Notes: generated by a model from the sequence alone, not told the origin. DNA of 64,000 bases from Holophagaceae bacterium (GCA_025353305.1 JANXQX010000259.1:7028-71027), one strand, 5' to 3'. Positions 15,973-25,668 are shown, counted from the stretch's first letter. Translations and numbers: made by a program.

Positions 15973-17778
15973 TCAGCGTCCGGCCTTGAAAACAAAGACC
16001 ATTTCAATGGTATCCCGCTGAGCGATACCCCCTTTTGTGGCCGGCGCATAGGTGGAACGCCTTGCGGCCGAACTGGCTTCCTCATTGAAGCCAAAGACGC
16101 CCGGAACGCCCTCCAGCACAGTGATGGCGGAAGGCTGTCCCTTTTCATCCACCGTGACGCTAAGACGCACCACGTGATCCTTGCCGATCTCAAAACTCAA
16201 TTCCTTGGCCCGCCGGGGAAAGGCCGCCACGGCCTTGGAAAGGACCCGGGGTGGAATCAAAGGGGCGGCAGTTGGCGATCCTGGCACCGGGACGCGAGTG
16301 GTGGCGGGCAAAGCGGGTGTCGGGGTCTGGTGTTCTGGGCTCAACGGTTCCTGCCTGTTGGGTGGTGGAACTTCCGGTAGAGGAGGGGCCGCAGGCGTGA
16401 TCCCACCCTTGCCCTGCTTCAACCTCTCCGCCTCCTTGGCATTGTTCTCGCGCAATTCCTTCAACCGTTGCTGAAGCTGATCAAGATTGGGCTTGGTAGT
16501 TTCCACATCTGGTTTCGTCTGAGGCGGGCCAGCAGAGCCCATGGGCGCCATAGCTGGGGTGACTGCAATGGAAGCGGCTGATGGGGCCATCGCGGCCGCG
16601 GGTATGGCCACAGTCCTTGCCTTCCACCATCGCCAAGTAATAAAGACGGCCCCCGTCATGACCAGACCACCCACAGCGGCAAAGATCAGGCCCTGGATCT
16701 GGGAATTCCTTTGCCGCGGCTTTGCCTCCATGGCCGACGGAGGGGGCGGTTCAAGTGGTGCGGCCAGTGGATAGGCAGCTTCTGGTGGCTCCAAAGGTCT
16801 GGGGGGCGGCGTGAAGCAGGGGGCGGATGGGGCCTCTTTCGCGGTTGGGGGAACTTGGGGTGAAACGGTGCGGCGGGGGGTGGGTGTGCGTGTGCCTCCG
16901 GCACTCAGCCCCGACAAGGAGACCTCGGTTCCTTCCATGGCCGCGTGCATTTTTGATTTGGCGGCTTGGGCAATGGGGGCAGCATCCACCAAGGCACCCA
17001 TGAATTCGTATACATCGGGGAACCGGTCCCGGGGCCGCTTGGCGAAAGCCCGGAGAAAAACGGCTTTAATTCTGGGATCCATGCCGGAAGGAATGGCCGG
17101 GGGCTCGTTCACAATCCGCAGCAGAGTGGAGGCGATGCTGTCTCCCATGAAAGGCAGGGTCCCCGTGAATGCTTCAAAAGCAGTCACCGCCAAGGCGTAG
17201 CAATCCGTGATGGGTGAAGCCTCCGCATCCTGCAATAGTTCCGGTGCGAAGTAGGAGGGCGTTCCAATGATGCCGCCCACGGTGGTCAGGTGCTGGGATT
17301 CGTTGGAACGGGCCACTCCAAAGTCGGTGAGTTTCACGCGGCCATCGTTTCCCACCAGAATATTTTCGGGTTTCACATCACGGTGCGCGATGCCAGCCAT
17401 GGCTGCGGCCATGAGCCCGCGTGAGGCCTGGGTCAGCACATACAGCAAGGCTTCGGGCGGCGAGGACTGCTCATGGATGAGGCCCGCCAGGCTGGTTCCC
17501 TTCACGTATTCCATAGCAATGAAAGGCCCATGTTGGGGGTCTTCGCCCACATCGTGCACCGTGATGATGTTGGGGTGATTGAGCCGGGCGGAAATCTCTG
17601 CTTCCCGCTGGAACCGCTCCATGGCGTGGGCGTGGTGGCGCCCGCCTTCGTGAACCACCTTGACGACCAGTTCCCGCTTGAGCTTGGGGTCTTCAACGAG
17701 ATAGACCGCCCCCATCCCGCCTCTTCCCAGAAGACAAAGGACTTGGTAGCGGCCTATGGACGTTGGGTCCTGGGACAT
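15973..17778 (-). CDS. Transmembrane Ser/Thr protein kinase with TonB-like C-terminal domain
   Basis: Residues 11-270 form a complete Hanks-type kinase: glycine loop LGRGGMGAVYLVED, lysine K40, catalytic HRDVKPEN with D134, DFG at 152-154 and the GTPSYFAPE segment. A long Pro-rich cytoplasmic linker leads to one membrane helix at about 367-390 (GLIFAAVGGLVMTGAVFITW). Outside lies a coiled, charged stretch (LDQLQQRLKELRENNAKEAE) and a Pro-rich spacer. A final domain of about 100 residues has the TonB C-terminal pattern (VRLSVTVDEKGQPSAITVLE, AARRSTYAPATKGG). The kinase should therefore signal across the inner membrane. Ending in a TonB-type domain instead of PASTA repeats is unusual. Confidence 0.88.
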   Translation of the reverse strand: MSQDPTSIGRYQVLCLLGRGGMGAVYLVEDPKLKRELVVKVVHEGGRHHAHAMERFQREAEISARLNHPNIITVHDVGEDPQHGPFIAMEYVKGTSLAGLIHEQSSPPEALLYVLTQASRGLMAAAMAGIAHRDVKPENILVGNDGRVKLTDFGVARSNESQHLTTVGGIIGTPSYFAPELLQDAEASPITDCYALAVTAFEAFTGTLPFMGDSIASTLLRIVNEPPAIPSGMDPRIKAVFLRAFAKRPRDRFPDVYEFMGALVDAAPIAQAAKSKMHAAMEGTEVSLSGLSAGGTRTPTPRRTVSPQVPPTAKEAPSAPCFTPPPRPLEPPEAAYPLAAPLEPPPPSAMEAKPRQRNSQIQGLIFAAVGGLVMTGAVFITWRWWKARTVAIPAAAMAPSAASIAVTPAMAPMGSAGPPQTKPDVETTKPNLDQLQQRLKELRENNAKEAERLKQGKGGITPAAPPLPEVPPPNRQEPLSPEHQTPTPALPATTRVPVPGSPTAAPLIPPRVLSKAVAAFPRRAKELSFEIGKDHVVRLSVTVDEKGQPSAITVLEGVPGVFGFNEEASSAARRSTYAPATKGGIAQRDTIEMVFVFKAGR

Positions 17779-17940
17779 CAGATACTCTGTTTTTTACAAA
17801 TAGTGTTCGTGCGGGTTGAAAAGCCAACATAGGTTCGCCAGCCTGAATTGCAAGTACCCTAGAGGCTAACAGCTTGTCTTGCTTCCACCCGGCGTGAAGC
17901 CCACGAGAAGCCACTCGGACTTGCCTTTCAGGAAATCGCA

Positions 17941-18450
17941 ATGGCTCAAGTGACATTAAAAGGCACACCGGTAAATACCTCGGGTGAACTCCCGGTGGTA
18001 GGGCATGATTCCCCGGATTTTACGCTCACCAAGATGGATCTTTCCGAGCTCAGCCTCTCGGATCTAAAAGGCAAGCGTGTGGTGCTGAATATTTTTCCGA
18101 GCTTTGATACATCCACCTGCGCCACCAGTGTGCGGACCTTCAATCAACGGGCCAGGGAGCTGCCTGGCGCCGTGATTCTTTGCATCTCAGCGGATCTGCC
18201 TTTTGCCCAAAAACGATTCTGTGGCGCAGAAGGACTGGAGCAGGTTGTCCCCCTTTCGGATTTTCGGAACAAGCAATTCGGGGGCGATTACGGTGTCGCC
18301 ATTCTTGACGGCGCTTTGCGGGGATTGTTGGCCCGGGCCGTGGTGGTGCTGGACGAGAACGGGAAGGTGATCTACACCGAATTGGTTTCCGAAATCGTCA
18401 ATGAACCGGATTACGATTCGGCTCTGAAGGCCCTTCAGCCGGGCAAGTAG
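17941..18450 (+). CDS. tpx: Thiol peroxidase (atypical 2-Cys peroxiredoxin)
   Basis: This 169-aa protein reduces hydroperoxides using an intramolecular disulfide. The peroxidatic cysteine is C60 in [11 protein letters not shown] and the resolving cysteine is C94 in LPFAQKRFC, almost the same positions as in E. coli Tpx. The Tpx N-terminus [18 protein letters not shown] is also present. ATG at 17941 is preceded by AGGA. It is divergent from the kinase gene across a 162-base gap in which I found no recognisable operator. Confidence 0.96.
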   Translation: MAQVTLKGTPVNTSGELPVVGHDSPDFTLTKMDLSELSLSDLKGKRVVLNIFPSFDTSTCATSVRTFNQRARELPGAVILCISADLPFAQKRFCGAEGLEQVVPLSDFRNKQFGGDYGVAILDGALRGLLARAVVVLDENGKVIYTELVSEIVNEPDYDSALKALQPGK

Positions 18451-18529
18451 GGCCTCCGGGGTTTCGAACGAAGCCTGGAATAAGTTCGGTTGGTGGGTGC
18501 CGTTCGAGGAACCATTGGAGAGCAGTGCC

Positions 18530-19759
18530 TTAGCTGAGCCGCTTCAGCTTGCGCAGCTCCGGCATCCGCCAGGTCATGGCGCCCACCACGCCCAGGGTCA
18601 TCATGCCGCCTGCCACCACGGAGGGCACCAGACCCAGGAGCTTGGCGGCCAGGCCGCTCTCGAAGGCGCCCAGTTCGTTGCTGCTGCCGATGAAGAACAC
18701 ATTCACCGCGGACACGCGGCCCATCAGGTGGGGCGGTGTGAGGGTCTGCACCAGGGTGGAGCGGATGACCACGCTCACATTGTCAAGGGCGCCACTGAGC
18801 ACCAGCAGTGCCAGGGAAAGCCAGAAGCACGTGGAGAAGGCGAAGGCGATCCAGCAGAGGCCGAAGGCCGCTGTGCAGATCAGAAGGGTGCGACCGGCGC
18901 GCTTCATCTCTGGCAGGTGGGCCAGGGCGAAGGACATGACCACGGATCCCACCGCAGGTGCCGCGCGGAGGATGCCGAGCCCCTGGGGGCCAACCTTCAG
19001 GATCTGGTCGGCAAAGATGGGCAGCAGGGCCGGCGCACCCCCGAAGAGCACCGCGAAGAGGTCCAGGGACAGAGCGCCCAGCACGAGCTTCTGGTTGAAT
19101 ACGAAACGCACGCCGTCGAAGAATCCGGGACCCTGTTCGATGTGGTGGGCAGGTCTCGGCCGCGGGGACAGGGCGTAGGTTGCGAGCAGCCCCGAAATAA
19201 GCAGGACCACCTCTACGGAATAGGCCGCGCGGGCGCTCACGAAACCATAGATCAGGCCTCCCAGCGCCGGGCCCAGCACCATCGCCGCATGGAACACTGA
19301 AGACCTCCATGCCGCGGCGTTGGCATAGATCTCCTTGGGCACCAGCTCCGCGGCCAGGGCCTGAGACGCGGGGCGGTAGAAGGCCCGCCCAAGTCCCGCC
19401 GCAACTTGCACGGCATAAAATGGCCAGACCTGGGAGGGTGCGCCATGGAGGTTCAGAAGCAGCAGTACCGAAGCGCCCCCCAGCAAGGCCACCTCTGAAA
19501 TAAGGCAGAGGCGGCGGCGGTCCCGCAGATCGGCTACATGGCCTCCGACGAGTGTGGTGGCCAGGAAGGGCAGTGCTTCCGCCAGCCCTACGAATCCCAG
19601 GGAGAGTGGGTCCCGGGTGATCTCGTAGACCTGCCAGCCCATGACCACGGACTGCATCTGCATGGCCATGGACAGCACCAGCGTGGCAACCATGAACCAG
19701 CGGAATTCAACGTACCTGAGGGCGGCATAGGCATCCCTCGGGGTTTGGGTCTCATTCAT
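18530..19759 (-). CDS. MFS transporter (EntS/MFS_3-like exporter)
   Basis: This 409-aa protein has about twelve hydrophobic helices and the MFS loop 2-3 signature GGHVADLRDRRRLC. The run MQSVVMGWQVYEITRDPLSLG resembles the MFS_3 group that includes the enterobactin exporter EntS. The ATG at 19759 lies inside the end of the upstream permease gene (eight-base overlap), so the two are translated together. It is the last gene of the adaptor-permease-MFS cluster. The cargo is unknown. Confidence 0.85.
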   Translation of the reverse strand: MNETQTPRDAYAALRYVEFRWFMVATLVLSMAMQMQSVVMGWQVYEITRDPLSLGFVGLAEALPFLATTLVGGHVADLRDRRRLCLISEVALLGGASVLLLLNLHGAPSQVWPFYAVQVAAGLGRAFYRPASQALAAELVPKEIYANAAAWRSSVFHAAMVLGPALGGLIYGFVSARAAYSVEVVLLISGLLATYALSPRPRPAHHIEQGPGFFDGVRFVFNQKLVLGALSLDLFAVLFGGAPALLPIFADQILKVGPQGLGILRAAPAVGSVVMSFALAHLPEMKRAGRTLLICTAAFGLCWIAFAFSTCFWLSLALLVLSGALDNVSVVIRSTLVQTLTPPHLMGRVSAVNVFFIGSSNELGAFESGLAAKLLGLVPSVVAGGMMTLGVVGAMTWRMPELRKLKRLS

Positions 19760-20975
19760 ACCGCAATGCGTCGATCACATCCAGCTTGGCAGCCTTCAGC
19801 GCCGGCAGGAATCCCGCGGTGATGCCCACCACGGCGCTGAACACCAAGCCCAGAACGATGGCGGAATTCTGGACCACCGCGGGAATGTTTTGAAGCTTCA
19901 TCACCCAGATCGCGGCCACCGCCACACCCACGCCGATGATGCCGCCGAGGGCCGCCAGCACGATGGCTTCCACCAGGAATTGCAGCATGACGCTGCGTTG
20001 CGTGGCGCCCAGGGCCCTGCGCACGCCGATTTCCCGGGTCCGCTCCGTGACGCTCACCAGCATGATGTTCGAGATGCCGATGCCGCCGACGATGAGCGAG
20101 ATGCCCGCGGCCACCGCCAGGAGCATGGTGATGACGCCGCTTTGCGCCGCGGATGCCTGGAGCCAGTCATTCTGCTTGCGGATTGTGAAATCGTTGTCCG
20201 TTCCTGGAAGGATCTTGTGGCGTTGCCGCAACAAGGCCGTGATCTCCGCTTCAGCCAAGTCCACCTTGTCTTCCCGGGTCGCGGAAACGATGATGTACTG
20301 GATCTTGGTGCGGCCCTGGATTTTCCGCATCACGGTGGTGTAGGGCGCGTGAATGGTGTCGTCCTGGTCACCCTGGGGTCCGCCGCCCTTGCGTTCTAGA
20401 ATGCCGATCACTTCGAAAGGCATATTGCCCAGGCGGATGGTCTTGCCGATGGGATCTTCCCCGCCAGGAAACAGATTGTCCTGCACGGTTTTGCCGATCA
20501 CGGCCACCTTGGCCTGACCGCGCACTTCCTGGTCGTTGAAGTAACGCCCCGCTTCCAGATTCCAGCTCTTGATCTGGAGGTAGTCGGGATCAGCGCCCGC
20601 CACGGTTCCCACCAGCCAGTTGTTGTTGCCGAAGACCGCGGGTTTCGAGGAACGCACATAGGGCGTGGCTGCCGACACGCTGCCGGGCAGTTCCCGCTCC
20701 AGGGCGGTGGCGTCCTCATCCGACAGGGTGGTGTCCATGCCGCCCATGCCCACCGGACCACCGGTCTTGGAGGTGGACCCAGGGAAGATCATGATGAGAT
20801 TGGTTCCCATGCTGCGGATGATGTCTTCGGAGGCCTGCTTGGAGCCTTCCCCGATCCCGATCATGGCGATGACCGCACCGACGCCGATGATGATTCCAAG
20901 CATCGTCAGGAAGGCCCGCATCTTGTTGCGGGTGATGGCGAAAAAGGCCAATTTGAGAAGCTCTATGACACTCAT
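19752..20975 (-). CDS. MacB-type ABC transporter permease (no ATPase domain)
   Basis: The 407-aa protein has the MacB_PCD/FtsX arrangement. The first helix has the typical context LAFFAITRNKMRAFLTMLGI, about 240 periplasmic residues follow (residues about 45-285), and three C-terminal helices come last, with VTERTREIGVRRALGATQRS between the first two of them. MacB proteins are often fused to an ATPase; here that domain is absent, and no ATPase gene lies in the cluster. It stands 21 bases downstream of the MacA-like adaptor gene and overlaps the MFS gene. The adaptor and permease probably export a drug, peptide or lipid with an ATPase encoded elsewhere. Confidence 0.9.
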   Translation of the reverse strand: MSVIELLKLAFFAITRNKMRAFLTMLGIIIGVGAVIAMIGIGEGSKQASEDIIRSMGTNLIMIFPGSTSKTGGPVGMGGMDTTLSDEDATALERELPGSVSAATPYVRSSKPAVFGNNNWLVGTVAGADPDYLQIKSWNLEAGRYFNDQEVRGQAKVAVIGKTVQDNLFPGGEDPIGKTIRLGNMPFEVIGILERKGGGPQGDQDDTIHAPYTTVMRKIQGRTKIQYIIVSATREDKVDLAEAEITALLRQRHKILPGTDNDFTIRKQNDWLQASAAQSGVITMLLAVAAGISLIVGGIGISNIMLVSVTERTREIGVRRALGATQRSVMLQFLVEAIVLAALGGIIGVGVAVAAIWVMKLQNIPAVVQNSAIVLGLVFSAVVGITAGFLPALKAAKLDVIDALRYE

Positions 20976-20996
20976 CGTGATTTACCTTTCTGGCGC

Positions 20997-22265
20997 TCAA
21001 CGCATGCGCGGTCCGCCAGTGGGGGCCAGTGGAGCGGCGCCGGAGCTAGCGCGCTTGGTATCCTCTACGCCCACCAGCACCTGCATCCCTTCACTGATGC
21101 CTTCACCGCTGATTTCCGTGGCTTGGCCGTCCGTGATGCCCACCTTGACGGTCACCGCCTTGGGCTTTCCATCAGGCCCTAGTATCCAGACACGGTCATC
21201 GCGCCGGGCAACCATGCCCTTGGAAGGCATCCCGGACGGCCCTTTGGCGCCTGGTCCACCGGGGGGGGCTGTCCTCCCGCCCTGAGCATTCGGAGCGTTT
21301 GCGCCTCCTGGTCCTTTGGTCTTGGCCGCCGCGGCCTCCTCGGCAGGCATGAAGGCGGAGGGGTTGAACCGCAGGGCGGCGGAGGGCACCTTCAGCACAT
21401 CCTCCTTGGACTGGGTCTGGATGGTCACGTTCGCAGTCATGCCGGGACGCAGTTTCAACTCATCATTGGCCACCTGCACCACGACCTTGTAATTCACCAC
21501 ATTCTGCACGATTACGGGTTCCAGCCTTACCTGGTTCACCCGCCCGTGAAATTGGGTTTCAGGGAAAGAGTCCACGGTGAACAAGGCCGGCTGGCCATCC
21601 TTCACCTGCCCGATATCCGCTTCGTCGATGCTGGCTTCGACCTTCATTTTGGTAAGGTCCTGCGCGATGACGAAAAGATTCGGAGTGCTGAAGCTCGCTG
21701 CTACGGTCTGGCCGACGTCGATGCTTCGGCTCACCACCACGCCGGCCACCGGGGCCGTGATGGTGCAGTAGTCCAGGTTCGCCTGGGCCTTTGCCAGGGT
21801 CGCTTTCGCGCTGGAAAGGTCGCCCTGGGCGCGGTCAGCGGTCACCTGGGCCGCATCAAGATCTTGTTGGGCGGTGAGCTTGTCGGCGAACAGCCGCTTG
21901 GCCCGCGCGAGCTGCCGCTGGGAGTCCGCCACGGCGGTTTCCGCCTTGCCCACGGTGGCCTTGGCATCCTGCACGGTGGCTGCGTAGACGGTGGTGTCGA
22001 TTTGCGCGATGGGCTGGCCCTTCCTCACTTCGGAGTTGTAGTCCACGTAAAGGTTCGAAATGGTGCCCGACACCTGGGAACCCACGGTCACCTGGATGAG
22101 GCCTGATAGCGTGCCCGAAGCGCTGATGCGCTGCTTCAGGCTGCCCCTTTGAACCGGCGCCATGCGCCACTTCACGACCTCTTTGGGCTTGTTGAGCATG
22201 TAGAACGCGCCACCCCCGGCCACGATTGCGATCCCACCCAGCCAGATCCAAGTCTTGCCCCTCAT
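20997..22265 (-). CDS. MacA/HlyD-type periplasmic adaptor protein
   Basis: A short N-terminal membrane anchor (WIWLGGIAIVAGGGAFYML) precedes a biotinyl-lipoyl half (VGSQVSGTISNLYVDYNSEV), a coiled-coil hairpin of about 100 residues, the second lipoyl half (LDYCTITAPVAGVVVSRSID) and beta-barrel domains. A Gly/Pro/Ala-rich insert around residues 315-350 splits the membrane-proximal domain and is not typical. ATG at 22265 (422 aa) has GAGGTG upstream and starts right before the anchor; the frame extends eight codons further. It is the first gene of the adaptor-permease-MFS cluster. Confidence 0.9.
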   Translation of the reverse strand: MRGKTWIWLGGIAIVAGGGAFYMLNKPKEVVKWRMAPVQRGSLKQRISASGTLSGLIQVTVGSQVSGTISNLYVDYNSEVRKGQPIAQIDTTVYAATVQDAKATVGKAETAVADSQRQLARAKRLFADKLTAQQDLDAAQVTADRAQGDLSSAKATLAKAQANLDYCTITAPVAGVVVSRSIDVGQTVAASFSTPNLFVIAQDLTKMKVEASIDEADIGQVKDGQPALFTVDSFPETQFHGRVNQVRLEPVIVQNVVNYKVVVQVANDELKLRPGMTANVTIQTQSKEDVLKVPSAALRFNPSAFMPAEEAAAAKTKGPGGANAPNAQGGRTAPPGGPGAKGPSGMPSKGMVARRDDRVWILGPDGKPKAVTVKVGITDGQATEISGEGISEGMQVLVGVEDTKRASSGAAPLAPTGGPRMR

Positions 22266-22352
22266 GCCCACCTCGCGCCATTGACCCACATGCCTATACC
22301 TTTACATACGAGGGTCGATTATCAGAAAAAGTTTAACCAGCGTTGAAATTTA

Positions 22353-22498
22353 GGGGCAGTTTCGTCTTGGCCAGCGCCCTTCTGGCCAAGACGTTACTGC
22401 CCCTTACGTCGGCCAAAAGTGAGAACTCCATGGATAGTGCACAGAACAAAATCAAAGACGATCCAGCTTACGATACCAGCCTCAGGTCGACGCGATGG
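22353..22498 (+). repeat. Family 1 repeat, copy B, apparently interrupted by about 68 bases
   Basis: Outer arms GGGGCA (22353-22358) and TGCCCC (22398-22403) enclose the inner stem CTTGGCCAG/CTGGCCAAG and a seven-base loop. TTACGTCGGCC follows at 22404-22414. The matching half of the second hairpin appears only at 22483-22498 (CAGGTCGACGCGATGG, comparable with CAGGCCGACGCGATGG in copy A). The 68 bases between, 22415-22482, have no counterpart in the other copies. The element fills most of the 271-base gap between the adaptor gene and nuoN; I see nothing else in that gap. Confidence 0.75.
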
Positions 22499-22536
22499 AT
22501 GATGCGCTGAGGAGAGGCCAAAGTTCCATCAGCGAC

Positions 22537-24030
22537 CTAGCGAAGGATCTCGATACCCTCTTTCAATGCTTTGGAAGCGAAGCCATCCACCAGGAAAAGT
22601 TGGAAGAAACCACCGGCCAGGATGATCGTTGCGCAGATCAGAACCGTGGTCGTGGAGAGGAAGGACTGGAATTCGGGTTTCTCGGAAGCCTCGCGGACTT
22701 GGGATTCCGAAGGCTGTTCAAGGAAGAGTGCCACCACCACCCGCAGGTAATAGTAGACGGACACCAGGCTCGCCGTGACGCCAAGGATGGCCAATCCGAC
22801 GTGATCCGTCTTCACGAGCTCCTTGAAGATGAAGTACTTCCCGAAAAAACCACCCATGGGTGGAATGCCCGCGAGGCTCAGCATGGTGATTACGACCGCC
22901 ACTCCGAGAATCGGACGCTTCCAACCGAGCCCACGCAGATCCTCGAATTGGATGTGCTCGCCCACAAGGCCATAGGCCGTCAACATGCCGAAAGCGGCCA
23001 TGTTCATGGCGAGATAGATGACCAGGTAGAACAACACGCCCGTGTAGGCTTCGGCGGTTCCGGCCACGAAACCCAAGAGCAGATACCCCGCATGGCTGAT
23101 GCTGGAATAGGCCAACATGCGCTTGACGTTCGATTGCGGCAACGCTGAAAGATTGCCGATGATCATGGTCGCGGCGGCGAGCACCGCCAAGGCCACGCCC
23201 ACGCGCTGGCCCGTTACCGTGTGCAGGCCGATGCTGCCAGGGAAGGCCCGCATCAGCGCTATGACCGCAACGCCTTTGGTGGCCACGGACATGAAACCCG
23301 CGATGGGGTGGGGAGAGGCCTCATATGCGTCTGGGGTCCATTGATGGAAAGGCACCGCGCTGATCTTGAACAGGAAGCCCATGAGCAGCAGGGCGGCGCC
23401 CACCAGGATCAACGGATCCGCGCCAACGGTGATGATCGCACTGCCAATGCCGTCGAGTTCAAGCGTCCCGGTCAAGCCATAGAGCAGCACCGCGCCCATG
23501 AGAAAACAGGAAGAGGCGACGGCTCCAGTGATGAAATACTTCATGCCGCCTTCCACGGACTCCTGGCGGAACCGCACGGTGGCGGTGAGGACGTACAGCG
23601 GCAGGCTCAGGAGTTCCAAGCCCAGGAACATCATCAACAGATTCGTGGTGGCGGCGAAGAGCATCATGCCCACGGCCGAGAAGAGCAGCAGCGAAAGCGT
23701 CTCGCCCTTCATCCAGCCTTCGTGATGCAGGTGATCCCAAAGCTGAAGCAGCGCCATCATGGCCGCCACCGTCACGAAGATCCCCGAGAACTGTCCCAGG
23801 CGGTCCATCTTCAGATGCGAGAAGAAGGCGTTCTGGCCCGTGGCCCACACTTTCGTGAAGTAGAAAAAGCTGACTCCGAGCGCGAGCAGGGCCATGCCGA
23901 ACATGGCTGCCCGTACGGCTTTCACCGTGTCCTGGTCCTTGTCCAGGCTGGCTATGGGAATGAGGCAGGCTGCCGCAGCGGGTACCAGCAGGGGCATGAG
24001 GGCGGCCCAATTTTGGGCGGTGAGATTCAT
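22537..24030 (-). CDS. nuoN: NADH-quinone oxidoreductase subunit N
   Basis: This 497-aa, roughly fourteen-helix antiporter-like subunit belongs to the proton-pumping membrane arm of complex I. It shows the NuoN signatures LGLELLSLPLYVLTA, YFITGAVASSCFLMG, PFHQWTPDAYEASPHPIAGF and MLAYSSISHAGYLL, with the conserved lysines expected of the family. ATG at 24030 overlaps the nuoM stop in an ATGA junction. It is the last gene of the nuoHIJKLMN run. Confidence 0.95.
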   Translation of the reverse strand: MNLTAQNWAALMPLLVPAAAACLIPIASLDKDQDTVKAVRAAMFGMALLALGVSFFYFTKVWATGQNAFFSHLKMDRLGQFSGIFVTVAAMMALLQLWDHLHHEGWMKGETLSLLLFSAVGMMLFAATTNLLMMFLGLELLSLPLYVLTATVRFRQESVEGGMKYFITGAVASSCFLMGAVLLYGLTGTLELDGIGSAIITVGADPLILVGAALLLMGFLFKISAVPFHQWTPDAYEASPHPIAGFMSVATKGVAVIALMRAFPGSIGLHTVTGQRVGVALAVLAAATMIIGNLSALPQSNVKRMLAYSSISHAGYLLLGFVAGTAEAYTGVLFYLVIYLAMNMAAFGMLTAYGLVGEHIQFEDLRGLGWKRPILGVAVVITMLSLAGIPPMGGFFGKYFIFKELVKTDHVGLAILGVTASLVSVYYYLRVVVALFLEQPSESQVREASEKPEFQSFLSTTTVLICATIILAGGFFQLFLVDGFASKALKEGIEILR

Positions 24031-25661
24031 TTCCGCACCTCTTCACCGGCCGTAACCGTGTGTGCTGGGGTGACTGCATCTGCTGCCAACTCGCCATGCA
24101 GGGAAGTCTCAGGTTTAAGCAGAGGCGTTGCTTTCACCCGTGGATCCGGGGCTTTCGATGCAAGCAGCAGGTTGGCGACGGACTTCTCGGAGATGGAGAT
24201 GAAGGAGCGGGGATGCAGGCCCATCCAGAAGATGAGCAGCACGATGGGCACCATCACCGCTATTTCCCGTACCGAGAGATCCGAATGAAGGTGTTGGGTT
24301 CCACTGTCTTCGTCCGGATTCTCCGGTCCCCAGAAAACTTTTTTCACCATCCAGAGCATGTACACCGCGCCGAGCAGGACGCCAAGGGTAGCCACGGTGG
24401 CAAAGAGCCGGCCCCATGAAAAGCCCGAGATGTAGGTGCCGTTCAGGATCAGGAACTCGCCCACGAAACCATTGGTGAGCGGCAGGCCGATGGAACTGAG
24501 GGTGACGATGAAGAAGAAGGTGGTGAACACCGGCATTTTGCTGGCAACGCCGCCGAAGTCCGAGATCATGCGCGTGTGGGCGCGGTCGTAAAGCATTCCA
24601 ACCAGGAGGAACAGCGCGCCGGTGCTGATGCCATGGCTGAGCATCTGCAGCATGGCGCCCTGCGTGCCGATGACCGTCATGGAGGCGAGCCCCAGCATCA
24701 CGAAGCCCATGTGGGAGACTGAGCTGTAGGCCACCAGTTTCTTGATGTCCCGCTGCACCATGGCCACGAGGGCGCCATAGATGATGGCGATGACCGAGAG
24801 CAGGGCGATGGGTTTCGCATAATGCAGAAAAGCATCGGGAAACATCGGCATGGCAAAGCGCAGGAATCCATAGGAACCAAGCTTCAGCAGCACGCCCGCC
24901 AGGATCACCGAACCGGCGGTGGGCGCCTGGACGTGCGCGTCCGGCAGCCAGGTGTGCAGTGGGAAGAGGGGGACCTTGATGGCGAAGGCCAGCGCGAAGG
25001 CCAGAAACAACGTGCATTGGATGGGGAAGGGCAAGCCCAGTGCCGTTGCCGCCATGATCGCAGGTGCGAAGGTCCCTGCCTTGGTTGCCAGGTAAAGCAG
25101 CGCCACCAGCCAAAGCAGCGAGCCCGACAAGGTATACAGGAAGAATTTGTTTGCGGCGTACTTCCTTTCATCACCGCCCCAGACACCGATCATGAAGTAC
25201 ATCGGGATCAACATGGCTTCCCAGAAAAGGTAGAAGAACAGCAGATCCTGGGCCATGAAGGCGCCGAGCATTCCAGATTCCAGGATCAGGACGAGCGCCA
25301 TGAATGAACCGGCCCGCTGGGTCACGCTGCGCCAGGTGCCCAGCATGGTGAGTGGGGTCAGGAATGTGGTCAGCATCACCAGCCAGAGATTCAGGCCGTC
25401 AATGGAAAGGGAATAATCCACCGGCAGGCCCACTACCGAGAACCAGGGCATGTGCTCGGCGAACATCAGGTTCATCGGGCCTTCGGCGGGCAGCGTCAGC
25501 AACCGCGCGGCGCTGATGAAGAAAAGCCCTGCGGCGCCGAATATCGCCAACAGCTTTGCCAGCGGCGCCTGCTTTTCGGGGAAGCAGAGGATCAGCAGGC
25601 CCCAAAAAGCTGGCGCGAAAACCAGAAAGGTCAGAAGGTGATTGCTCATCCATTCAGTCAT
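24027..25661 (-). CDS. nuoM: NADH-quinone oxidoreductase subunit M
   Basis: This 544-aa antiporter-like membrane subunit of complex I carries the family segments LFYLFWEAMLIPMYFMIGVW (with the conserved glutamate), FPLHTWLPDAHVQAPTAGSV and LVAYSSVSHMGFVMLG. The C-terminal 45 residues are an extra soluble tail. It overlaps nuoN by four bases and follows nuoL after seven bases, so the three antiporter-like subunits are translated as a block. Confidence 0.95.
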   Translation of the reverse strand: MTEWMSNHLLTFLVFAPAFWGLLILCFPEKQAPLAKLLAIFGAAGLFFISAARLLTLPAEGPMNLMFAEHMPWFSVVGLPVDYSLSIDGLNLWLVMLTTFLTPLTMLGTWRSVTQRAGSFMALVLILESGMLGAFMAQDLLFFYLFWEAMLIPMYFMIGVWGGDERKYAANKFFLYTLSGSLLWLVALLYLATKAGTFAPAIMAATALGLPFPIQCTLFLAFALAFAIKVPLFPLHTWLPDAHVQAPTAGSVILAGVLLKLGSYGFLRFAMPMFPDAFLHYAKPIALLSVIAIIYGALVAMVQRDIKKLVAYSSVSHMGFVMLGLASMTVIGTQGAMLQMLSHGISTGALFLLVGMLYDRAHTRMISDFGGVASKMPVFTTFFFIVTLSSIGLPLTNGFVGEFLILNGTYISGFSWGRLFATVATLGVLLGAVYMLWMVKKVFWGPENPDEDSGTQHLHSDLSVREIAVMVPIVLLIFWMGLHPRSFISISEKSVANLLLASKAPDPRVKATPLLKPETSLHGELAADAVTPAHTVTAGEEVRK

Positions 25662-25668
25662 CAGGGGC

